From contig JAEZJP010000312.1 of NCBI GenBank assembly GCA_023415715.1, positions 1 to 47,005 of the forward strand: a stretch of DNA of 47,005 nt. The letters run 5' to 3'. The notes under the pieces are model-generated. The model saw only the letters and a list, made by a program, of their open reading frames with translations. It was not told the DNA's origin and made no database searches. Below, piece by piece: positions 40,757-47,005 of this stretch; positions within the stretch are counted from its first letter, which is position 1; the number at the start of each line of letters is the position of its first letter. The translations under genes were made by a program, and so were the position numbers. This DNA comes from Bacillota bacterium. Its GTDB lineage: Bacteria > Bacillota > Clostridia > Christensenellales > Aristaeellaceae.

Positions 40757-41815
40757 ATGCCGTTTCAAATCGTTCGCGACAACATCGTGCACATGAAGAC
40801 CGATGCCATCGTTAACGCCGCCAACACAAGGCTTACGGCCGGCGGCGGGGTGTGCGGTTCCATCTTCGATGCGGCAGGATATGAAAAGCTGCAAAGGGAA
40901 TGCATCGCCATCGGCCATTGCGATGTGGGCGGCGCCGTCATTACCAAAGGATATAATCTCTCTGCAAAACACATCATTCATGCCGTTGGCCCTATATGGC
41001 AGGGCGGAGACCATAACGAAGAAATACTGCTCCGCTCCTGCTATTTAAAAGCGCTGAACCTGGCGAAAGAGAAAGGCATTGCATCCATTTCTTTCCCCCT
41101 GATTTCCTCCGGCATGTTTGGCTATCCCAAGGACCAGGCACTGCAAATAGCCATATCGGCCATCGGGGAATTTTTGCTTCACAATGACATGACTGTATAC
41201 CTGGTTGTGTATGACCGGGATGCTTACCACCTGTCGGAGAAGCTTTTCGCCTCCATCCAGAGCTATATCGATGATCATTATGTTTCGAGCCGCGAGGATC
41301 TTGCCCATCTTCGCCGGCCGCCAAATAGGCCGTTTTCGGATTTCGGGGATGGAAACACAGGCGATTATGCCAGTACATCGGTACCTATGGCTGCACCTGC
41401 TCCCATGGCGGCGCCTGCTCCGGCAAAGGCCTCCATATTTGCTTCTGTCAGCCTGCAAAACGCGCTTCGCCATGTGACAGATACCTTTTCCCAGTCGGTT
41501 CTTCATTGGATCGACAGGAAAGGCCTCAAGGATGTGGATGTTTACAAGAAGGCCAATATGGACAGAAAGCTGTTTTCCAAGCTGCGCGGCAACAAAAACT
41601 ATGCACCCAGCAAGCAGACAGCCATCGCGCTAACCATAGCGCTGGAGCTGAATATGGATGAGACAATAGATCTGCTGGCCCGCGCGGGCTACGCTCTGTC
41701 CCCCTGCAGCCGGTTCGATCTGATCGTATCCTACTTCATACGCAAGGGAAACTACAACATATTCGAAATCAACCAGGCGCTGTTTGCTTTCGATGAAGAT
41801 TTGCTTGGCGCATAA
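40757..41815 (+). CDS. Macro-domain protein with C-terminal helical domain
   Basis: The N-terminal macro domain (residues about 1-170) binds or hydrolyses ADP-ribose derivatives: DAIVNAANTRLTAGGGVCGSIFDAAG and FPLISSGMFGYP are the loops around the ligand. A proline/alanine-rich linker (about 205-235, with PMAAPAP repeated) joins it to an all-helical C-terminal domain (about 245-352) with YKKANMDRKLFSKLRGNK, SKQTAIALTIALELN and LLARAGYALSPCSRFD. That domain resembles a helix-turn-helix module seen in Clostridia, also as a separate protein. ATG 40757 has GGGAGG at good spacing. The vWA gene follows after 73 nt. The pair is common in Clostridia; removal of ADP-ribose marks in stress or defence is a guess. 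Confidence 0.88.
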   Translation: MPFQIVRDNIVHMKTDAIVNAANTRLTAGGGVCGSIFDAAGYEKLQRECIAIGHCDVGGAVITKGYNLSAKHIIHAVGPIWQGGDHNEEILLRSCYLKALNLAKEKGIASISFPLISSGMFGYPKDQALQIAISAIGEFLLHNDMTVYLVVYDRDAYHLSEKLFASIQSYIDDHYVSSREDLAHLRRPPNRPFSDFGDGNTGDYASTSVPMAAPAPMAAPAPAKASIFASVSLQNALRHVTDTFSQSVLHWIDRKGLKDVDVYKKANMDRKLFSKLRGNKNYAPSKQTAIALTIALELNMDETIDLLARAGYALSPCSRFDLIVSYFIRKGNYNIFEINQALFAFDEDLLGA

Positions 41816-41888
41816 ATGTCGCCTGCCAAGCGACCACGGCACATGCAAAAGATGTTATCCTTTGTCCATACCACGAACGGAGGATGAC

Positions 41889-42560
41889 ATGATGCGAAAC
41901 GATCTTACGGAACTTGTATTCATACTGGACCGCAGCGGCTCCATGGGCGGGCTGGAAAGCGACACCATCGGCGGCTATAACGCATTGCTTGAAAAGCAGA
42001 AAAGCGAACCCGGCGAAGCTATCGTTACCACGGTTCTCTTTGATGACAATTATGAGCTTTTGCATGACAGGATCATGATCAAAGGCATTCGCTCAATCAC
42101 TGGACAGGATTACTTTGTCAGGGGCAGCACGGCGCTTTTGGACGCGATTGGCAAGACCATCCACAAGATCGCCGGCGCACACCAGCACACCGACGAAAGC
42201 CAGCGCCCCGGCAAGACCCTTATGGTGATTACCACGGATGGCCTGGAAAACGCCAGCCGGGAATACACCTGCCAAAAGGTGCGCCAAATGATAGAGCATC
42301 AGAAGCAGGAATTCGGCTGGGAGTTCTTGTTCCTGGGCGCCAACATCGACGCAATTTCTACCGCCGGAAAGTTCGGCATTGCGGCGGACAGAGCCGTAAA
42401 CTATCACGCCGACAGCGCTGGGACAAGGCTGAATTATGAAGTGGTCAGCGACGCGGCATCATGCCTTCGCGCAAGCTGCCCGCTGGATGGATCATGGAAA
42501 GAGCGGATCGATAGGGATTATCAGAAACGTGACATGAAAGGCAATCAAGGTAAGGCATAA
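41889..42560 (+). CDS. von Willebrand factor A-domain protein
   Basis: This cytoplasmic vWA protein has 223 aa. The metal-ion-dependent adhesion site is complete: DRSGSMGG (DxSxS) near residue 14, the Thr of RGSTALLDAIG and the Asp of TTDGLENAS. There is no signal peptide or membrane span, so it is not a surface adhesin. ATGs at 41889 and 41892 both follow CGGAGG; a longer open frame from 41784 overlaps the macro gene and is not supported. It is the partner of the macro-domain protein directly upstream. Cytoplasmic vWA proteins usually assemble complexes; the partner here is unknown. A terminator lies at 42566. Confidence 0.88.
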   Translation: MMRNDLTELVFILDRSGSMGGLESDTIGGYNALLEKQKSEPGEAIVTTVLFDDNYELLHDRIMIKGIRSITGQDYFVRGSTALLDAIGKTIHKIAGAHQHTDESQRPGKTLMVITTDGLENASREYTCQKVRQMIEHQKQEFGWEFLFLGANIDAISTAGKFGIAADRAVNYHADSAGTRLNYEVVSDAASCLRASCPLDGSWKERIDRDYQKRDMKGNQGKA

Positions 42561-42565
42561 GCGCC

Positions 42566-42592
42566 AAGGCCGCCCATGAAGGGTGGCCTTTT
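42566..42592 (+). terminator. Terminator of the macro/vWA genes
   Basis: AAGGCCGCCC (42566-42575) pairs with GGGTGGCCTT, allowing one G-U pair, and is followed by TTT. It begins 5 bases after the vWA stop. Confidence 0.85.
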
Positions 42593-42632
42593 ACTAGTCT
42601 CTGCAAATATAGTTGGACTGAACCGGCGCAGG

Positions 42633-42756
42633 CGGGCGATTCATAATCGCCCCTACATCTACATGGAGTTTATTGTCACTTCTTCTTAAGCATATGGAAG
42701 CCAGAAGAAAAGCCAATATACTCTTTGCAACCGTAGGGGCGATTATAAATCGCCCG
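42633..42756. repeat. Split copy of the nested palindrome (copy C)
   Basis: Two half-elements, CGGGCGATTCATAATCGCCC (from 42633) and the CCGTAGGGGCGATTATAAAT half (42731-42756), are separated by 74 bases instead of 28. The DNA just before the second half reads, on the minus strand, TATTGGCTTTTCTTCTGGC. That matches the right flank of copies A, B and D, so this half is inverted. Confidence 0.75.
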
Positions 42757-42839
42757 TCCAGTATCGGCAGTTGACAGGCCGGTTTGAGAGATTCTGATAT
42801 GGCAACAGATTTAATGATGTACCAATACTCTTATCAACG

Positions 42840-43760
42840 TTACGCCTTCCCCAGCTTCAGATACATATCCTTGAAAATCGGATTCCGATGGATCCCTATC
42901 GCCACCCTGATGGGATGCCGCCCGGGATCCCGGCCCCAGAAACTGTCGTCGGACAGAAGCGGGCTGGGCTCAAGCACCGTTGGAACCCATTCGGGGTTGA
43001 TCAGATAGCCTATGGTGGAAACATCCCATATTTCCTTGGCCCAGGCAAAATGGTCCGTGCTATAAGCCGCGAAGAGCTCCACCAGCGCGTCGCACAGCTC
43101 ATTCTTCCCGCCGATATACGCGTTCAGTTCCGGCACGGTGGCCAAAAGGTGGGAAGCTACGCCCATGCATGGGACAAGCACAAAGGGCACGCCTGAATCA
43201 AGGATCACCCTTGCCGCCTTCACATCCTGGGACAAATTGAACTCCCGGGCGGTTGGGTAAGCAAGGGGCTGTCCGCCCAGCCAGACGACCACGATCTTTT
43301 TCACAAGCTCCGGCTCCATTAATAGCGCGGAGGCCACATTGGTGATGGCCCCGATGGCTGCCACGTACAAGGGATCGCCGTCGGGCCTTGCCATGCCCCG
43401 CTGAACAAGGTCGCGTGCAGCCGGGCTATCCACACATGTTTCCCCATCCGGCAGATAACTTTCCGAGCCTTTGAATACAAAGTCTTCCGGACTGCGGCCC
43501 ATTTTTCCAAGCAGCCTTACGATCTCCTCATAGCTTTTCTCCATGCCGTCTTTGGGCCCGCTGGAGCGTTCGTTATGAAAAGGCGCCGCATACACGGCCT
43601 GAACGTCAAGGCGCTCAGGTGATAAAAGGCTGTAGGCAAGGGCAAATTGGTCGTCCACCTCGTTATAGGTATCGGTATCCAGCACCATGGAAAGCTTGCC
43701 GCTTTGGGGCAGCGATAACCTGCTTAAAAGTACGTGAAGAGGCAGCTGGGGCCATTGCAT
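42840..43760 (-). CDS. Nucleoside-hydrolase-like protein (IunH superfamily, DTDTYNEVDD subgroup)
   Basis: Family members cleave N-ribosidic bonds with a calcium ion held by an N-terminal Asp cluster. The 306-aa protein has that cluster in a variant form, LDTDTYNEVDDQFAL, two residues longer than the classical DTDPGIDDA. Other family features are AIGAITNVASAL, VVWLGGQP, EFNLSQDVKAA (ligand asparagine and aspartates) and VSTIGYL near the end. The subgroup is recurrent in polysaccharide-degrading bacteria and its substrates may be other N- or O-glycosides. It is preceded by a GGAGGG-poor site (AAAGGGG) and lies 44 nt after the large GH42-like gene, probably in the same operon. Confidence 0.85.
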   Translation of the reverse strand: MQWPQLPLHVLLSRLSLPQSGKLSMVLDTDTYNEVDDQFALAYSLLSPERLDVQAVYAAPFHNERSSGPKDGMEKSYEEIVRLLGKMGRSPEDFVFKGSESYLPDGETCVDSPAARDLVQRGMARPDGDPLYVAAIGAITNVASALLMEPELVKKIVVVWLGGQPLAYPTAREFNLSQDVKAARVILDSGVPFVLVPCMGVASHLLATVPELNAYIGGKNELCDALVELFAAYSTDHFAWAKEIWDVSTIGYLINPEWVPTVLEPSPLLSDDSFWGRDPGRHPIRVAIGIHRNPIFKDMYLKLGKA

Positions 43761-43804
43761 AAGGAAGGTCCCCTTTCTATAACAATAAGAGATGCTTTAG
43801 TGGT

Positions 43805-46192
43805 TTACAGGTCTGCGCTTACTACGCAGCCGCCGTTCCGCGATTCATCCTCCACGCCGATCACAAGGCGAACCCGGCCGGACAGCGGGGCGTATTCCAT
43901 ATTCTGCATATCATAGCACGGGGGCAGAGCCTCTTTTTTCACATCGCATTTGAACCCGCCGCCGTCGCTTTCAAAGGCATAAGAAGCAAAGGAGCCGGGT
44001 GTAATGCGCATGCGCACCGAGGCGTTTTCCACGCTCTGCATGTTGCTGTCCAAAACCCTTGCATAAACGGACACCCCCTGGGCGGTGGGCTTCACCCTGG
44101 GTATAACCACAAGAGAATTTAACAGTGCCATTGCCAGTGCAGCCCGCTTTTGCAGATGCGGGCCGCAGCGCATGGCGGCATAATTCAAGCGCAAGGCGGA
44201 GACATCGGCGCCGGCGGCCTTCCAATTAAGATACGTCTTCTCGGCCTTTACGATGAGCGGCTCAATCTGCGTATCCATAACCGGCGCATAGCACCAGACC
44301 ATCCTGGTACCGCCTGGCGCAAGCGTTATGCCTTTTGAAAGCTGCTCCTGGGAAAGTACATCCATCAGCGCATATTTGCCCATCAGCCTCTCATCGGGCG
44401 TAAGATGAAGCGTGACGGGGGCGCCGCCATTGTTCACCAGCACAAACAACAACGACATGCGGTCGGTAAGCGTATACACGTTCACTTGGCTCAGGTCATC
44501 ATCGGATTGAAGCCTGGCCGGCTGAAGCACACATTCCGGAGCAAAAGACCGGATAGCCTCAAATACAGCTTTGGAATCAATGGGGCTGAATTCGAATGTG
44601 GGGCCATCGATGCCATGCTCTGGCCCTGAGAGGAACAGTTCCCGGAGGATACGCGTTTTTTCAAGGGCAGGCGCATCCACCACAAACACGTTTTTATGGG
44701 CAAGGAACAGGCTGCGTTTTTCATTTAGGTCCGGCTCATTGACCGCAAATTCTCCCCAGACGACGGCCTTTCCACCCGCCTGGACATATTCCATCAGCGC
44801 GTCCATGGTGGCCGGCTTAAGATAGGGATTGGCCGGGATCACCAGCACGGGCATTTTTCCCGCCAGCGAGGCGCCTGCCAGCGTGTCGGATATAACGGTC
44901 ATGTGCACGTGTTCTTCAATGGCATCCTGCATCAGCGCCGTCCAGCGCGGGTCCCACTGGCGGATCCAGGTAGCGTCGCCGGCCAGCAGGCCAATTTGCG
45001 GCTGCAGGCGGCCCATGCCGTTTAAGTAGGGCGCCGCCTCCGTCAGTTCATCAAATACTGCCCGGCATTCGGCCTCCGCCGCGGTATCCTTGATGAACCA
45101 TTCCCCGTCGTGCAGCCGGGAGGACCAGTGGATCGGGAAAATGGTGCTTATACCAAGGCCGGCGCACTCATATACCAAGCGGCGCAGCGTTTGAGGCGTA
45201 AAGGAGCGGCCGCCGCCGATGGCGCTAAGGTCCGGCTGTTTGTTGCCGAGCCTGGGCACGATGACAGGCGCGCCAAAGGCCGCATAATGGCCGGTCATGA
45301 TCACGTTGCGGCGCTCCGCGTCGTTCTCGATAAGGATATGCCCCATCTCCATGCCGTCGCAGGCACAGGCAATGGTAGCCGGCTGCTGACCCAGCTGCCA
45401 GCGGCGGTCATCGCTCAAGGTGGAGCCATGGGTGGGATAAAAGGCCAGATGGTTGTCATCCTCATTGAGAACCGCCCGGTAATAGCTGCTGCAGCGGTCT
45501 GCCATGGCCTGCTCCCGGTATTGGTGCCATGTAAGCCACGCGGGTGAACCGCGCTTTGACAGAATTTCTTCTTTTGTTGGAACATCGGTGATCCCCTGGG
45601 TCTCACACCATGCCAGGAAATGCTGCCATGAGGCGGGCCGGAAATCGCCAAAGCCCAGAGCAAAATATTCGGGATACAATTCCTCCATGCCCAGCACGTA
45701 GGCGGTGACAAATTGGCTGTCCCGCAGCCTCCTTGCCTGTACGGCCATGCTCTCACAGTTAAGGCTTATGAGGGTAGGATCGTCGATGGCCGGCATGGGA
45801 ATGCCTTCGCCGCCCTGGATGAGGATATCCCTCAGCTCCAGGTATTTGCCATCGATGGTTTGCATCAGGCATTCCGGGAGCGTTGTCTTGTACTTTACAA
45901 AATCGGGAAAGTAAACGTTGTTATGATCGCCGCACCACAATATGGTGTGGCGGCGCCCGGTCTTCATATCGTTCATGGCGGCGAAGCCTTCGTCCACGCC
46001 GCTGTAATCCAATACGTACTTTTTTTGCTGCCCGTCGTAAACAACGGCAGGGGCAATGCTCCCATGAGTGCAGTTGCAGTGCACGCGCTGCTTGCAAACT
46101 TCATAATCCGAGGCATTGTCGAACACCCCCAGCTTTTCCGCAGGACGGTGTATAAACCTGAAATACCCGAAATCCATCTCCTGGCGAAGCAT
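43805..46192 (-). CDS. Large GH42-like glycosidase-type protein
   Basis: This is a 795-aa cytoplasmic protein (no signal peptide) that I can assign only to the broad beta-galactosidase-like clan. The first half is barrel-like: the YVLGMEELYPEYF segment carries candidate catalytic Glu residues near 165, followed by WQHFLAWCETQGITDVP, a common pattern of GH42-like proteins, and HWSSRLHDGEWF near 350. The middle (about 395-520) resembles the glutamine-amidotransferase-like trimerisation domain (IGLLAGDATWIRQWD, MPVLVIPANPYL, GGKAVVWGEFAVN). The last 250 residues are beta-rich. The start has TAGGAGA at 9 nt. Its three-part layout is like the 20383-22524 protein, but it lacks the CxCxxC. Substrate unknown. 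Confidence 0.68.
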   Translation of the reverse strand: MLRQEMDFGYFRFIHRPAEKLGVFDNASDYEVCKQRVHCNCTHGSIAPAVVYDGQQKKYVLDYSGVDEGFAAMNDMKTGRRHTILWCGDHNNVYFPDFVKYKTTLPECLMQTIDGKYLELRDILIQGGEGIPMPAIDDPTLISLNCESMAVQARRLRDSQFVTAYVLGMEELYPEYFALGFGDFRPASWQHFLAWCETQGITDVPTKEEILSKRGSPAWLTWHQYREQAMADRCSSYYRAVLNEDDNHLAFYPTHGSTLSDDRRWQLGQQPATIACACDGMEMGHILIENDAERRNVIMTGHYAAFGAPVIVPRLGNKQPDLSAIGGGRSFTPQTLRRLVYECAGLGISTIFPIHWSSRLHDGEWFIKDTAAEAECRAVFDELTEAAPYLNGMGRLQPQIGLLAGDATWIRQWDPRWTALMQDAIEEHVHMTVISDTLAGASLAGKMPVLVIPANPYLKPATMDALMEYVQAGGKAVVWGEFAVNEPDLNEKRSLFLAHKNVFVVDAPALEKTRILRELFLSGPEHGIDGPTFEFSPIDSKAVFEAIRSFAPECVLQPARLQSDDDLSQVNVYTLTDRMSLLFVLVNNGGAPVTLHLTPDERLMGKYALMDVLSQEQLSKGITLAPGGTRMVWCYAPVMDTQIEPLIVKAEKTYLNWKAAGADVSALRLNYAAMRCGPHLQKRAALAMALLNSLVVIPRVKPTAQGVSVYARVLDSNMQSVENASVRMRITPGSFASYAFESDGGGFKCDVKKEALPPCYDMQNMEYAPLSGRVRLVIGVEDESRNGGCVVSADL

Positions 46193-46244
46193 ATGCCCAG
46201 TCTCCTATTCCATGGTTTTTCACGTATTACCTGAAAACCAATTC

Positions 46245-46375
46245 ATCTTCGCCTGAACGCCGTAGGGGCGATTAGTAATCGCCCGCATGTTGCGGTCAGG
46301 ATATGACACTTGACGGGCGATTACTAATCGCCCCTACGGCGTTGTTTGTTTATTGGCTTCTCTATTGGGGATTAT
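46245..46375. repeat. Nested palindromic intergenic element, copy D
   Basis: Perfect 30-bp inverted arms (46256-46285 and 46314-46343) enclose a 28-nt loop (46286-46313). Both flanks match copy A (TTCATCTTCGCC on the left) and copies A/B (TTTATTGGCTTCT on the right). The loop reads as the reverse complement of the copy B loop, with 23 of 28 identities. A 7-base direct repeat CCAATTC lies on each side (46238-46244 and 46376-46382), like a target-site duplication. The gap 46193-46440 holds nothing else recognised. Confidence 0.9.
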
Positions 46376-46440
46376 CCAATTCGCTGCTTCTGTATTTGAT
46401 AGGTTACTGTATATTCGGGAGCATACACCTAGTCTCCTAT

Positions 46441-47005
46441 CTAGTCATCATCGCGGGACAGATTCTCCCGCTTTATCTCATACAGCCGGTAGGACCACAG
46501 GTGGTTAAAGCCTATGTCCGCGGCGCTATAAGCCAGTTCATACCCCTCTTGGCCGCCGGTAAGCATGCCGTAAGGGTCAGTCAATATCGTGGCATTATGA
46601 TTGCGGGGGCGGCCCGATTCCGCCGGCGTTACATTTCCGTCCACCATCCAAATCCCTGTGCCCGCCAGCACGTCCTGAATGGGCGCAAATGCCACCTGAA
46701 CCTGGCTGGAGATAAAGGTAGGATTTTCTTTGGGCGCCGGGCCCCGCTCGCGGACAGCATACAAGTTTCCTGTTTTTTCGTCAAGAGCCACGCCCACGTT
46801 GTGGAAGAAGTTTGTCCCTCCCCCATCCGCCTCCGTCAGCCCGCGGCTGGCAACGCTTATGGCCGGGCCAATTTGAGGCGTGCTCATGTCGGACAAATCT
46901 ATTTCCCTAACCGCCAGGGTGGTTGCGCTGTCCACGCCGGAATAAAACAGAAGGAATTTACCGCCCTGATCAAGGCATACGGCGCTGGGCTGCCCAACGC
47001 CCAGT
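46441..47005 (-). CDS. Beta-propeller-like protein of unknown function, C-terminal part (5' end outside window)
   Basis: The frame is open to the right edge, so only the last 187 codons or so are present; the GTG at 46935 is internal. I do not recognise a named family. Visible features are repeated short strands with Gly-Asp turns: LGVGQPSAVCLDQGGKFLLFYSG, FHNVGVALDEKTGNLYAVRERGP, DVLAGTGIWMVDGNVTP and LWSYRLYEIKR. The pattern recalls a five-bladed beta-propeller glycosidase (GH43/GH32 type) or sialidase-like lectin fold, but this is weak. It is upstream of the GH42-like gene on the same strand with a 248-base gap containing repeat D. Confidence 0.55.
   Translation of the reverse strand, partial: LGVGQPSAVCLDQGGKFLLFYSGVDSATTLAVREIDLSDMSTPQIGPAISVASRGLTEADGGGTNFFHNVGVALDEKTGNLYAVRERGPAPKENPTFISSQVQVAFAPIQDVLAGTGIWMVDGNVTPAESGRPRNHNATILTDPYGMLTGGQEGYELAYSAADIGFNHLWSYRLYEIKRENLSRDDD

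Overview
The window looks like a piece of chromosome from an uncultured anaerobic Firmicute of the class Clostridia, probably a gut organism near Christensenellales. The evidence is moderately high GC with strong AAGGAGG-type ribosome sites, LacI/ROK/IclR/AraC regulators beside ABC sugar importers, a macro-domain gene paired with a vWA gene, and intergenic palindromes of the kind common in gut Clostridia. The taxonomic placement is inference. No rRNA, tRNA, CRISPR array, transposase or phage gene was seen.

Layout. 1-1395 is the 3' part of RNase R, the only housekeeping gene; its usual partner smpB does not follow. 1.4-4.0 kb holds two broken genes: a mandelate-racemase-family remnant and a GH67-N-like glycosidase with a frameshift and a probable internal deletion. 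4.1-6.1 kb is an intact GH31 glycosidase. 6.5-17.8 kb is a nine-gene leftward operon: a binding protein and two permeases of an oligosaccharide importer, two paralogous (beta/alpha)8-like proteins with a CxCxxC signature, two FAD-dependent oxidoreductases, a LarA-like nickel-pincer racemase/epimerase and a sugar-acid dehydratase. An IclR regulator (18.3-19.1 kb) and four matching TTTCA-N5-TGAAA palindromes flank its promoter. A glycerate kinase and a GHL6/GH42-type glycosidase run rightward from the iclR promoter region. Together this suggests uptake and breakdown of a glycoside that yields a sugar acid.

22.9-29.6 kb is a LacI-controlled operon: a ribose-type importer (binding protein, double ATPase, permease), a Gfo/Idh oxidoreductase and a TIM-barrel isomerase/epimerase. 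A convergent ROK repressor follows. 30.9-35.5 kb is a tight five-gene module: HAD phosphatase, a deoxyhypusine-synthase-like protein of unknown function, an HldE-like PfkB kinase, a ROK sugar kinase and a GmhA-like SIS isomerase. It resembles the first steps of heptose phosphate metabolism but has no nucleotidyltransferase, and is the best candidate here for an undescribed pathway. 35.9-38.7 kb carries two more Gfo/Idh proteins around another TIM-barrel isomerase, divergent from an AraC regulator. 39.9-42.6 kb holds an RmlD-like reductase and the macro/vWA pair. 42.8-47 kb runs leftward with a nucleoside-hydrolase-like protein, a large GH42-like protein and the end of a gene cut by the window edge.

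Palindromic elements sit between these modules. One family (near 1.5, 35.6, 42.7 and 46.3 kb) has a 28-nt loop between long inverted arms, and in the 46.3 kb copy the loop is inverted relative to its flanks.
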